Source: JAFGSI01 sp041287425
GTDB taxonomy: Bacteria; Chloroflexota; Anaerolineae; Anaerolineales; Villigracilaceae
Reading direction: 5' to 3'
Length of the DNA stretch: 64,000 nucleotides
NCBI GenBank assembly: GCA_041287425.1
Contig: JBEULG010000013.1
Location: 42,239 to 106,238, forward strand
Below, piece after piece: positions 1-7,883 of the stretch (positions are counted from its first letter, which is position 1; every line of letters starts with the position of its first letter). The position numbers and the translations under genes are program-made. Under the pieces are notes generated by a model. That model saw only the letters and a program-made list of their open reading frames with translations. It was not told the DNA's origin and did not search any database.

Positions 1-723
1 ACCGCGGCGGTGGCCGTGCCCGATTTCGAAGCTGCAGAATACGTCATCCTGGCCACCCGCAACGGGAAGGTCAAGCGGATGGAACTGCGCGAACTGGCCT
101 CCGTGCGCCCCTCCGGCATCATCGCCATCACGCTGGAGACGGGCGACGAACTCGGCTGGGCGCGCCTGACGCGCGGCAGCGACGAAATCATCCTGGTCAC
201 CGAGCAGGGACAGGCGCTGCGCTTCGGCGAGGACGAAGTCCGCCCGATGGGGCGCGCCGCGGCCGGCGTGACCGGCATCCGCCTGGCCGAGGGAGATAAG
301 GTCGCCAGCATGGAGGTCGTTGAGCCGGATGGCTGCCTGGTGCTGGTCACCGAGCAGGGCTATGGGAAGCGGACGCCGCTCTCCGAGTACCCGGCCAAAG
401 GTCGGGCGACGGGCGGCGTGCAGACGATGGCCAAGGAAGCCGCCGCCAAGGTGGGCGTCATCAGCGCGGCGCGCGTCGTTCAGGAGGCCGATGACCTGAC
501 GCTCATCTCGGCCAACGGCATGGTGCTACGGATGAAAGTGAAAGACGTGAAGGTGATGGGACGCGCCACGCGCGGCATCCAGTTGATGGAGGTGCGCGAC
601 GGCGACCGGGTGGCCTCGATTGCCCGCCTGGCAGCCGCCGATTTGAAGAAGGCCGGGGCCGACTGGAACGGCGAGCCATCCCTGCCGCCGGGGGCGCAGT
701 ACGAACTGCCGTTGGAGAAATAG
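1..723 (+). CDS. gyrA: DNA gyrase subunit A, C-terminal part (partial)
   Basis: The reading frame is open from base 1 to the TAG at 721-723, so only about 240 C-terminal residues are present. They form repeated beta-propeller blades of the GyrA/ParC C-terminal domain, each with a pattern like VTEQGxxxR followed by GRAxxGVxGIRL (for example VTEQGQALRF, VTEQGYGKRT and SANGMVLRM). This domain wraps DNA around the enzyme and, in gyrase, allows negative supercoiling. The catalytic tyrosine domain and the GyrA box lie upstream of the window. ParC is the main alternative; the full propeller and overall style favour GyrA. Confidence 0.88.
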   Translation, partial: TAAVAVPDFEAAEYVILATRNGKVKRMELRELASVRPSGIIAITLETGDELGWARLTRGSDEIILVTEQGQALRFGEDEVRPMGRAAAGVTGIRLAEGDKVASMEVVEPDGCLVLVTEQGYGKRTPLSEYPAKGRATGGVQTMAKEAAAKVGVISAARVVQEADDLTLISANGMVLRMKVKDVKVMGRATRGIQLMEVRDGDRVASIARLAAADLKKAGADWNGEPSLPPGAQYELPLEK

Positions 724-730
724 AAAACAC

Positions 731-762
731 AGAGACCAGGTCCCGCCAAAGGCCTGGTCTCT
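731..762. terminator. Hairpin between convergent genes
   Basis: A perfect 10-bp inverted repeat (AGAGACCAGG / CCTGGTCTCT, arms 731-740 and 753-762) lies 7 bases after the gyrA stop and ahead of the convergent small gene. There is no strong T-run on either side, so it may need Rho or serve as a bidirectional hairpin. Confidence 0.6.
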
Positions 763-799
763 GCAATGATGCGAACCGTCTGGGAAATGTTCCCGCTGC

Positions 800-1039
800 C
801 TAAAGGAACGGCGGGACAATTTTGCCCGTAATCAACAGAAACATCGTGCCAAGCATGCAGACGAGAATCAACAGCATGAAAGCCAGCAAGAAGCGCTGCT
901 GGGCGTTCATGCCGGTCACCTGATCGAGGCTCCGGCGAGCAGCCGAGCGGCGGACAACGGCCGGCTCTTCGAAGGCCGGGATTGCCTCTTCCTGAAAGTA
1001 TTCCGATTGAGCGGCTTGATCCCGTAAATTATCCAGCAT
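800..1039 (-). CDS. Small single-pass membrane protein
   Basis: This 79-residue protein is not recognised as a named family. Residues about 1-45 are polar and charged, with SAARRSLDQ in the middle. One hydrophobic helix (about 49-72, FLLAFMLLILVCMLGTMFLL) sits near the C-terminus, suggesting a tail-anchored protein with a cytoplasmic N-terminus. A GCGAGG ribosome site precedes the ATG, and an extended -10 (TGATATACT, minus strand, 1061-1069) lies just upstream, inside the end of birA. It converges with gyrA. Confidence 0.6.
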   Translation of the reverse strand: MLDNLRDQAAQSEYFQEEAIPAFEEPAVVRRSAARRSLDQVTGMNAQQRFLLAFMLLILVCMLGTMFLLITGKIVPPFL

Positions 1040-1060
1040 AACTGCCTCGCTTTCAGCGAA

Positions 1061-1069
1061 AGTATATCA
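1061..1069 (-). promoter_or_regulatory. Extended -10 promoter for the small membrane protein
   Basis: The minus strand reads TGATATACT, an extended -10 element, about 22 bases before the start codon at 1039. No good -35 is visible. Confidence 0.4.
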
Positions 1070-1846
1070 CATCACCGGGCGCAGATGGACCTCCCCAAAG
1101 GGGAGCGTCAGAGTCTCTCCGCCGGGCAGGTGAAGCCGAAGGCCGCCGTTCGAATCCAGGCCAGCCAGGCGGCCGATGCGAACCGGCTGGTCATCTGCCC
1201 AGACCTCGACTCTCTCGCCGCGAAAAGCCAGGCGGCTCTCCCAGGCTTCCAGAAAGGCGGGCGTCCCCAGCCGGGAACGCCATGTGAGCAGAGCGGACAA
1301 AATATCGCCCAGCAGAGCGGCCCGGTCGAGCGCCCTGCCCAATTCGGACTCGAGACAGGCAGCCGGGAAAGTCAACAGGTCATCTGGCGGCAGCGAGGCG
1401 GCCGAGACGTTGACTCCCACGCCGATGACCAGGCTGTCAACCTGCTCTCCCAGCCAGACCGTTTCGGCCAGCACCCCGCTCACCTTGCGGCCTCTCAGCA
1501 GGACATCGTTGGGCCATTTGATTTGCGGCGAGAGCGCATATCCTTCGAGGGCGGCGGCCACAGCCAGGGCGCCGAGGGCCGAAAAGAGGACGACCTTCTC
1601 CTGCTCGGCAGGCTGCGGGCGCAGAATCAGACTGAAGGCCAGAGCCGCGCCCGGCGGCGTGTACCAGCGCCGTCCGCCCCGGCCGCGGCCGGCAGTCTGT
1701 TCGTCGCTGACGACCAGCGAAAAGTCCGCCGCGCCGTCGGCGGCCCAGGCGAGGGCGACATCGTTGGTCGAGCCGACCTTTTCCAGATAACGCAAGCCGC
1801 CCAGAGGGAGGGCCTTCAGGGCGGTTGTGAGACGGCGGCTGTCCAT
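1067..1846 (-). CDS. birA: Biotin--[acetyl-CoA-carboxylase] ligase
   Basis: The protein (259 residues) activates biotin to biotinyl-AMP and transfers it to the biotin carboxyl carrier protein. It shows the biotin-AMP binding loop TAGRGRGGRRW, the upstream GSTNDVA motif and the KWPNDVLL motif, all in the expected order. A C-terminal SH3-like domain follows (GRLAGLDSNGGLRLHLPGGE). It has no N-terminal winged-helix domain, so it should be a monofunctional ligase and not a biotin repressor. The ATG at 1846 is chosen because it lies 2 bases after the stop of the upstream M23 peptidase gene. A longer frame exists upstream but only shadows that gene. Confidence 0.93.
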   Translation of the reverse strand: MDSRRLTTALKALPLGGLRYLEKVGSTNDVALAWAADGAADFSLVVSDEQTAGRGRGGRRWYTPPGAALAFSLILRPQPAEQEKVVLFSALGALAVAAALEGYALSPQIKWPNDVLLRGRKVSGVLAETVWLGEQVDSLVIGVGVNVSAASLPPDDLLTFPAACLESELGRALDRAALLGDILSALLTWRSRLGTPAFLEAWESRLAFRGERVEVWADDQPVRIGRLAGLDSNGGLRLHLPGGETLTLPFGEVHLRPVM

Positions 1847-1848
1847 TT

Positions 1849-2913
1849 CTAGGGAGGGGGCAAATAATTCCAGGGGTTGACGGCCGAACCGTTGTAGCGA
1901 ATCTCGAAGTGCAGGTGGGCGCCCTGCGAATTGCCCGTGTTGCCCGAGGCGCCGATGACCGTCCCGGCGGCCACGCTCTGGCACTGAGAGACGCTGACCA
2001 CACTGAGGTGGGCATAGAGGGTGACGAAGCCGTTGCCGTGGTCGATTTGAACGACGTTGCCGTAGCCGTAGTTCCAGGCGCCGTAACTGGCCATGCTGAC
2101 CACGCCGTTGTCGGCGGCGTAAACCGGCGTCCCCTCCGGCGCGGAGATGTCGATGCCGCGGTGACCGGAATCGCCAAAGTTGTAGCCGGAAAGATAGTGG
2201 TTGGCCGTCGGCCAGGTGAAATAGCCGCGGCTGGCATAGCCGCCGCCGCACGCCGACGAACCGCCGCTGCCGCTGACAGTGTACGTCTGGATGAACAAAG
2301 GCTGGTCGTTGAGTTCTCCGCCCGGAACCATCACAAACGTCCCCGGCTCGATAGTCAGGTCGGTCAAGTCGAGGTTGTTGCCCGGCCAGAAGATGATTGC
2401 CTCGGGGTCCACGCCGAGTTTGTCGGCAACCGATTCGATGGTATCACCCTCCTGCCATTCGTAGTAAACGCCGTCCACCGGCGGGATTTTCACCACCATG
2501 CCGACCTGCAAACTATCGGGGCTGCCCTTGAAGAGATCGTAATTGGCCCAGAAGATGGTTTCAGGCTGGAGGCCGAATTGGGCGGCGATGCCAAAGACCG
2601 AATCGCCGCGCCCGACGATGTACTCGGCCACTTCGTAGCGCTGCCGGTCCTGGAGATTCGTTTCCAGCGAGACGTTGCGGGTGATTGCCAGCATAGAATC
2701 GGCCGGCTGCAGGGCAGGCAAATCCACCGTCAGCGGCCCGCCCGCCCCGCCGCCGGTTTCCGGATCCGGCGGGGGCGGGAAGGATTGCGGCTGGCGGTCA
2801 GACAGCCGCCCGGCGGCAAAAAACGCCAGCCCGGCGACGATGGCAGCGGTCAACCCCCAACTGACCAGATTGAAGAGGACGGGAGAGTGCGTCAATTTAC
2901 CGATAAATTTCAT
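1849..2913 (-). CDS. LysM / M23 metallopeptidase, membrane-anchored
   Basis: A 354-residue envelope protein. An N-terminal membrane helix (about 14-31) is followed by two LysM-like modules (about 92-195, YIVGRGDSVFGIAAQFGL and YEWQEGDTIESVADKLGV) that should bind peptidoglycan. A C-terminal M23 endopeptidase domain has the zinc ligands HRGIDISAPEG and HLHFEIRYNG. Such enzymes cut peptidoglycan cross-links or, when inactive, activate other hydrolases; the zinc ligands look intact here. Its ATG overlaps the rho stop codon (ATGA, 2910-2913), so translation is probably coupled to rho, with birA 2 bases downstream. It is a paralogue of the gene at 59948-61153. Confidence 0.9.
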   Translation of the reverse strand: MKFIGKLTHSPVLFNLVSWGLTAAIVAGLAFFAAGRLSDRQPQSFPPPPDPETGGGAGGPLTVDLPALQPADSMLAITRNVSLETNLQDRQRYEVAEYIVGRGDSVFGIAAQFGLQPETIFWANYDLFKGSPDSLQVGMVVKIPPVDGVYYEWQEGDTIESVADKLGVDPEAIIFWPGNNLDLTDLTIEPGTFVMVPGGELNDQPLFIQTYTVSGSGGSSACGGGYASRGYFTWPTANHYLSGYNFGDSGHRGIDISAPEGTPVYAADNGVVSMASYGAWNYGYGNVVQIDHGNGFVTLYAHLSVVSVSQCQSVAAGTVIGASGNTGNSQGAHLHFEIRYNGSAVNPWNYLPPP

Positions 2914-4187
2914 AGTTCATCTGCCAGGGTTTCGAGAAACTCCTGATTGTTTCTGGTCTTGGCCAGGCGCTGCAAAATGGCCTCGGTGGCGACAGCCGAA
3001 TCCATGCCTGCGCCCTGCGGCGGCGGTGAGACCATCTGGATGTACATGCGCCGCATCGTCCAGACGCGCTGCAAAACGTCCGGGCCGAGGAGCAGGTCCT
3101 CGCGGCGGGTGGACGAGCGCTCGATGTCCACGGCCGGGAAGATGCGCCGCTCCTGCAACTTCCGCGAGAGGTGCAACTCCATGTTGCCGGTGCCTTTGAA
3201 CTCTTCATAGACCACATCATCGAGGCGCGAGCCGGTATCCACCAGGCAGGTAGCGATGATGGTCAGCGAACCGCCCTCTTCCAGGTTGCGGGCGGCGCCA
3301 AAGAAATGCTTGGGCGGATAGAGCGCCGAGGGATCCATGCCGCCCGACAGCGTGCGTCCGGAGGGATTGACCACCAGGTTATAGGCGCGCGCCAGGCGGG
3401 TGATGGAGTCCATCAGAATGACCACATGGCGGCCGATTTCGGTCAGGCGCTTGGCGCGGTCAAGGGCGATCTCTGCCGTGCGCACATGCGAGGTCACCGG
3501 TTCGTCGAAGGTCGAAGCAATCACCTCGGCGTCCACCGAGCGATCCATATCGGTGACTTCTTCGGGCCGTTCACCGATAAGGGCGACCATCAGATGCACA
3601 TCGGGATATTGGGTCGAAATGGCATTGGCAATCTGTTTGAGGATGGTGGTCTTGCCGGCCTTGGGCGGCGAGACGATCAGGCCGCGCTGGCCGCGGCCAA
3701 TCGGGACAATCAGGTTGATGAGGCGCGTCGCCAGGACGTCGCTCTTGGTCTCCAGATCGAAGCGCTTATCGGGGAAGATCGGCGTCAGGTCCTCGAAGCG
3801 CGGCCGGAAGCGGGCCTCTTCGGGGTCCATCCCGTTGACCGATTCGACTTTGAGCAAGCCCCAGTGACGCTCCGATTCGCGCGGCGGGCGGACGTGGCCG
3901 ACGATCAAATCGCCGGAGCGAAGTTCGTAGCGCCGCAACTGGGCCTGCGAGACATAGACATCGTCCTCGCTGATACTGTAACGCGCTGAGCGCAGAAAAC
4001 CAATCCCCTCGTTCATGATTTCGAGGATGCCGCCGCGCACGTCCAGCCCTTTTTGGGCGGCCTCTTCCTGGCAAATGCGCAGGATGAGCGCCTCCTTCTT
4101 CAGGCGATTGGCGTTGGCGATGTTGAAGTCTCTGGCCATGTTGCGCAATTCGGCCAGCGGTTTGTTTTCGAGTTCGATAATGTCCAT
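2910..4187 (-). CDS. rho: Transcription termination factor Rho
   Basis: Rho (425 residues) is a hexameric RNA-dependent ATPase that ends transcription of untranslated RNA. Visible features are an N-terminal Rho helix-turn-helix region (LAELRNMARDFNI), a cold-shock-like RNA-binding domain with GGILEIMNEGIGFLR, and a RecA-like ATPase with Walker A PPKAGKTTIL and the downstream ALIGERPEEVTDM and MDSITRLARAYN motifs. Length fits the family. It heads a minus-strand operon with the M23 peptidase (ATGA overlap) and birA. A strong promoter (4338-4366) leaves a leader of about 145 bases, which could host the autoregulation known for rho genes. Confidence 0.97.
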   Translation of the reverse strand: MDIIELENKPLAELRNMARDFNIANANRLKKEALILRICQEEAAQKGLDVRGGILEIMNEGIGFLRSARYSISEDDVYVSQAQLRRYELRSGDLIVGHVRPPRESERHWGLLKVESVNGMDPEEARFRPRFEDLTPIFPDKRFDLETKSDVLATRLINLIVPIGRGQRGLIVSPPKAGKTTILKQIANAISTQYPDVHLMVALIGERPEEVTDMDRSVDAEVIASTFDEPVTSHVRTAEIALDRAKRLTEIGRHVVILMDSITRLARAYNLVVNPSGRTLSGGMDPSALYPPKHFFGAARNLEEGGSLTIIATCLVDTGSRLDDVVYEEFKGTGNMELHLSRKLQERRIFPAVDIERSSTRREDLLLGPDVLQRVWTMRRMYIQMVSPPPQGAGMDSAVATEAILQRLAKTRNNQEFLETLADEL

Positions 4188-4337
4188 GTTCGTTTATCTC
4201 ATGAGGTGGAATGATGCAGAAGCGCAAAACTGGCGCCCCCAGGCGCGGACAAAAGCATACAGAATTCCAAACCAATGTCTTGATGCGCTATCAATTTGTC
4301 ATCAACCGGGGAATAAGTGAACGTTAACTTCGGAGTG

Positions 4338-4366
4338 ATTATAGCATGTAAACAGAGGCAACGCAA
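4338..4366 (-). promoter_or_regulatory. Promoter of the rho operon
   Basis: On the minus strand TTGCGT (4361-4366) is followed after exactly 17 bases by TATAAT (4338-4343), preceded by TGC (extended -10). This gives a 5' leader of about 145 bases before rho. Confidence 0.7.
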
Positions 4367-4420
4367 GGAAATCTTTTGTGGTTTGTGGTGAATACCCACA
4401 TCGGCGCATTCCGATTCGGT

Positions 4421-4522
4421 GGACTAAAGTCCTGCCTCAGAGCCAAAAAGTCGGCTCGAAGCCGACCCTGAGTCCGCTTAGAGCGGACTTCCATGTACTG
4501 AGCAGGCGGCTTTAGCCCCGCG
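4421..4522. repeat. Cluster of short perfect hairpins in the rho/yacL intergenic region
   Basis: Within about 100 bases there are successive inverted repeats: GGACT-AA-AGTCC (4421-4432), GTCGGCT-CGA-AGCCGAC (4450-4466), AGTCCGCT-TAG-AGCGGACT (4471-4489) and GGC-TTTA-GCC (4508-4517). A close relative of the third one occurs downstream of glnA (45863-45877). They look like a family of dispersed intergenic hairpins. The rest of the 4188-4627 gap holds only the two promoters listed. Confidence 0.6.
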
Positions 4523-4556
4523 CTTCGACTTGGGGGTAATCACCAGCGGCCTCGGG

Positions 4557-4585
4557 TTGACTTCCACGCCCAGCCATGCTATGAT
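4557..4585 (+). promoter_or_regulatory. Promoter of the PIN/TRAM - GH36 operon
   Basis: TTGACT (4557-4562), a 17-base spacer and TATGAT (4580-4585) form a near-consensus housekeeping promoter. A ribosome site AGGAG (4615-4619) lies 8 bases before the ATG at 4628. Confidence 0.72.
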
Positions 4586-4627
4586 GAACGGGCAATTATC
4601 TTCTTTTTTTCATTAGGAGTTATTCTC

Positions 4628-5683
4628 ATGAGCAGTGATTTCATTGCACGGCTGCTTGGCATGATCGTCTTTTCAATTCTGGGGGCTTACGCAGGGAATT
4701 GGCTGGGGCGTTTCAACGACGAGCAACAAATGCTCTACACGCTGACCGTCAGCCTGATCGGCGCGCTGACCGGGCTGGTCTTGACGCCCTTTTTCACCAC
4801 CCGGCCCATGCGCAGCCTGCGGGCGCTGCTGGGACGCCTCTCCGCCGAGACGCTCTTCGCCGGCATGATCGGGCTGATTGTCGGCCTGATTGTGGCGGCC
4901 CTCCTTTCCTTTCCCCTCTCTCTGCTGCCCGACCCCTTCGGCAAGGTTTTGCCCTTCGTCGGCGTCCTGCTGTTTACCTACTTCGGTGTGTCCTTGTTCG
5001 TCATGCGCCAGAGCGACTTCGCCAACATCCTGGGCGCTCTGACCAGCCGCCGCGAAGAGGGCGGCCCCGGCGGATTCCCCACCTCAAACCGCACCACCCT
5101 GCTGGACACCAGCGTCATCATTGATGGGCGCGTCGCCGACATCGCCAAGACCGGCTTCCTGCCCGGCATCCTGCTCATCCCGCGCTTCGTGCTGAACGAA
5201 CTGCAATACATCGCCGATTCCCCCGACAGCCTGCGTCGCGCCCGCGGCCGGCGCGGCATGGAAGTGCTGGCCGAACTGCAAAAAGCCCCCTCCGTCGTCG
5301 TCCGCATCAGCGACATTGACGTCGAAGGCGTGCGCGAGGTGGACGACAAACTGGTCATCCTGGCGCGGCAATTGAAGTGCCCGATTCTGACCAACGATTA
5401 CAACCTCAACCGCATCGCCGAACTGCAAGGCGTGCCGATCCTGAACATCAACGAACTGGCCAACGCCGTCAAATCGGTCGTCCTGCCGGGCGAAACGCTT
5501 TCCATCAGCATCATCCAGGAAGGAAAAGAAGTCAACCAGGGTGTGGGCTACATGGACGATGGCACCATGGTGGTGGTCGAAAACGGCAACCGCCTGATGG
5601 GCAAGACGGTGGAAGTGACCGTCACCAAAGTCCTGCAAACGGCCGCGGGCAGGATGATCTTCGCCAAACCCGAAGAGAATTAG
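4628..5683 (+). CDS. YacL-like membrane protein with PIN and TRAM domains
   Basis: A 351-residue protein with three parts. The N-terminal third has four hydrophobic helices (about 7-25, 39-55, 77-98, 107-127). A PIN nuclease-like domain starts at about residue 155 with TTLLDTSVIIDGRVADI and continues to about 285, carrying acidic residues such as VREVDDKLV and LTNDYNLNR. The C-terminal TRAM domain (about 292-350, GETLSISIIQEGKEVNQGVGY) is expected to bind RNA. The arrangement matches Bacillus YacL, of unclear cellular role and presumed membrane-bound RNase. It has its own promoter and precedes the GH36 gene by 23 bases. Confidence 0.88.
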   Translation: MSSDFIARLLGMIVFSILGAYAGNWLGRFNDEQQMLYTLTVSLIGALTGLVLTPFFTTRPMRSLRALLGRLSAETLFAGMIGLIVGLIVAALLSFPLSLLPDPFGKVLPFVGVLLFTYFGVSLFVMRQSDFANILGALTSRREEGGPGGFPTSNRTTLLDTSVIIDGRVADIAKTGFLPGILLIPRFVLNELQYIADSPDSLRRARGRRGMEVLAELQKAPSVVVRISDIDVEGVREVDDKLVILARQLKCPILTNDYNLNRIAELQGVPILNINELANAVKSVVLPGETLSISIIQEGKEVNQGVGYMDDGTMVVVENGNRLMGKTVEVTVTKVLQTAAGRMIFAKPEEN

Positions 5684-5706
5684 ACGCCCGGTTCGGAGCA
5701 CCTGTC

Positions 5707-7302
5707 ATGAGCGCTAAACTTGCTGAACGCTTGACCATCGTGGCGGAGAAATCGCGCCCGGCCCCCGACGGCGGCTTCCTGTTAAACGGCGCCGAAGTCG
5801 AGGTGGAACTGCCCTTCGAACCCGTCCGCTACCTGGTTCACGGCTGGCAATCCTGGTCGCTGGCCACCTGGCTGGACCCCGCCCGGTCGCTCCCGCCCCA
5901 AAAACCGCGCCGGCTCCATCCCATGCAACTTGACCCCGCCTACGCCAGCCTGCCGCGCCCGCATGGTTCCTGGCTGGGAGCGGTCGAAACCCCCGAAGAC
6001 GGCATCCTCCTATTGGGTGCCCTCGGCCTGGAGGCACATGTCGAACTGGACGGCCGCCGCCTGCGCGGCCGCTACGAAAGCGGAAGCGGCGAATGGTTCG
6101 TCGGCGCGGGCGACGAAACGACCGTCTTCTCACGCTACGCCGACATGCTCGAAAAACGCTTCGGCAAGGGGCGCGTCGAACGGCCACCGCGCGTCTGGTG
6201 CTCGTGGTACAGCCTGTACACGGCCATTGACGAGAACATCCTCCACCAGGCATTGAACGACCTGGCCAACCTGCCCTTCGACGTCTTTCAAGTGGATGAC
6301 GGCTGGCAGCGGGCCATCGGCGACTGGGAGCCGAACGCCAAATTCCCCTCCGGCATGGACGTCCTCTCGGCCCGCATCCAGGCCTCCGGCCGGACCGCCG
6401 GGCTGTGGCTGGCGCCTCTCATCGTCGTCCCCTCCGCCCCGCTCTACCAACAGCACCCCGACTGGCTGCTGCGCGACGAAAAGGGAAATCCGGTGTCGGC
6501 AGGCTTCAACTGGGGCGAACCGCTCTTTGCCCTCGACACCACCCACCCCGCCGTCCTCGAATGGCTGGCTGCCCTGATGCAAAAAGTGCGCGGCTGGGGA
6601 TACGACTACCTGAAACTCGACTTCCTCTACGCAGGCGCCCTGCCGGGCAAACGCTACCTCGACCTGCCGCGCGAGACCGCCTACCGCAACGGCCTCAAAG
6701 TCCTGCGCGAAGCCATGGGCGACGCCTATTTCCTGACCTGCGGCGCGCCGATTCTGCCCTCCATCGGCCTGTGCGACGGCATGCGCATCGGACCCGACGT
6801 CGCCGACATCTGGATTCCCTACCGAGACGCCGTCCTGCTCGCCAACCCCACCGTGCCGGGCGGACAAAACGCCCTGCGCACCAGCCTCCACCGTCTATGG
6901 CTTGCCCCGCTGCTCCACACCGACCCCGACGTGGTCTATTTCCGCTCCCAACGCTGCAGCCTCTCACCGCAGGAAAAGAGCCTCCTGCAAGACCTGAGCC
7001 TGGTCGCCGGCTTCAGGGCCACCTCTGACCTGCCCCGCTGGTGGACGGATGAAGAACGCCAGCAGGTGCGCGCCTGGCTGGAACGCCGGCCGCGGGTCAA
7101 GCGCCTCGGCCGGTATCTCTTCAAAATTGACGACCGGGAAGTGGATTTCGGCCCCCACATCGAGTTGCCGCCCGCCCCGCAGGGATGGCAAAAACTCCAG
7201 GGAAACTTGTTCGGCTGGCTGGGCAGTCAGGCCGCCGTCCTGCGCGCCCTGCACAAAAACGGCCAGCGCCTCCTGCAAAAAATGCGGGCGGAAAATTCCT
7301 GA
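5707..7302 (+). CDS. Glycoside hydrolase family 36, alpha-galactosidase-like
   Basis: A 531-residue protein with the GH36 barrel signatures: FDVFQVDDGWQRAIGDW on an early strand, GLWLAPLIV, and YDYLKLDFLYAGALPG, whose KLDF aspartate matches the family nucleophile. The later DGMRIGPDV segment should hold the acid/base aspartate. The likely reaction is hydrolysis of terminal alpha-galactosides such as raffinose-type sugars; other GH36 activities cannot be excluded. The N-terminal beta domain is shorter than in large GH36 enzymes. No signal peptide is seen, so it should act in the cytoplasm. The ATG at 5707 is chosen because the longer frame only overlaps the PIN/TRAM gene. Confidence 0.85.
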   Translation: MSAKLAERLTIVAEKSRPAPDGGFLLNGAEVEVELPFEPVRYLVHGWQSWSLATWLDPARSLPPQKPRRLHPMQLDPAYASLPRPHGSWLGAVETPEDGILLLGALGLEAHVELDGRRLRGRYESGSGEWFVGAGDETTVFSRYADMLEKRFGKGRVERPPRVWCSWYSLYTAIDENILHQALNDLANLPFDVFQVDDGWQRAIGDWEPNAKFPSGMDVLSARIQASGRTAGLWLAPLIVVPSAPLYQQHPDWLLRDEKGNPVSAGFNWGEPLFALDTTHPAVLEWLAALMQKVRGWGYDYLKLDFLYAGALPGKRYLDLPRETAYRNGLKVLREAMGDAYFLTCGAPILPSIGLCDGMRIGPDVADIWIPYRDAVLLANPTVPGGQNALRTSLHRLWLAPLLHTDPDVVYFRSQRCSLSPQEKSLLQDLSLVAGFRATSDLPRWWTDEERQQVRAWLERRPRVKRLGRYLFKIDDREVDFGPHIELPPAPQGWQKLQGNLFGWLGSQAAVLRALHKNGQRLLQKMRAENS

Positions 7303-7353
7303 AACAGAGCGGGATCATCTCAAAGGCGGGGAAAATTCCATCTCCGCGACCGC

Positions 7354-7376
7354 CCGATTGGCGGCCCGGCAATCGG
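7354..7376. terminator. Weak hairpin between convergent genes
   Basis: CCGATTG (7354-7360) pairs with CAATCGG (7370-7376) between the end of the GH36 gene and the convergent membrane protein gene. No T-run follows, so the terminator call is tentative. Confidence 0.3.
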
Positions 7377-7407
7377 TTCGCAACCTGGTGAGACCACCGC
7401 TATCCGT

Positions 7408-7788
7408 TCAGCCAATATCTCTGCCGCCGGTGATGATGGGGACGAGCAGCGTATAAATGGGCAGGACCACCGCTCCTAAAGATTGGTGATACCACTCGAA
7501 GAAGGTGAACGGCCCGCCGATGGCAAACATCCAAATGACCATCGAAACCGTCGAAAGGAACAAGTGCTGGAACGACTTGACCCGCATCACCCGCCACAGC
7601 CAGATGGGAGTCAAGACTGTCAACGTCCCCGCCAAAATCCATAGCCCCATCTCCAAGTAGGCCGGGTTGTCGCCGAATGAACTGCGCAGCACCCCTTCGA
7701 CCGACACGAAGACCATCACAATCTCCGATGGGATGTACTTCAACAGCCGTGAAAGATAGTTATCGTTAGAAGAAATCGAGCGAGCCAT
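7408..7788 (-). CDS. Small membrane protein, three to four helices
   Basis: A 126-residue hypothetical protein with hydrophobic segments at about 17-34, 43-61, 71-90 and 98-117, and short polar ends. I do not recognise a family; the size and repeated WxW/aromatic residues do not identify a transporter. The ATG at 7788 is preferred over one at 7830 because GGGAGAGGAC stands just in front of it, and because the -10 of a good promoter lies at 7836-7841. Confidence 0.65.
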   Translation of the reverse strand: MARSISSNDNYLSRLLKYIPSEIVMVFVSVEGVLRSSFGDNPAYLEMGLWILAGTLTVLTPIWLWRVMRVKSFQHLFLSTVSMVIWMFAIGGPFTFFEWYHQSLGAVVLPIYTLLVPIITGGRDIG

Positions 7789-7835
7789 AGTCCTCTCCCA
7801 GAGAATGTTTCCAAAAAACGCCAATTTCACCCTAT

Positions 7836-7864
7836 ACTATATACCACTTCTCCCAATCGAACAA
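7836..7864 (-). promoter_or_regulatory. Promoter of the small membrane protein gene
   Basis: Minus strand TTGTTC (7859-7864), 17-base spacer, TATAGT (7836-7841). It lies between the end of the tal-pgi gene and the start at 7788. Confidence 0.55.
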
Positions 7865-7883
7865 CTCGAAAGCGCGCTCAATC

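Noticed and set aside
1847..2251. Extended N-terminus for BirA including a DNA-binding domain
   Set aside because: The upstream in-frame residues are an out-of-frame reading of the M23 peptidase gene and do not form a winged helix.
4199..4399. A 66-codon minus-strand frame upstream of rho
   Set aside because: It lies in the rho leader and across the rho promoter, has no ribosome site and no recognisable content.
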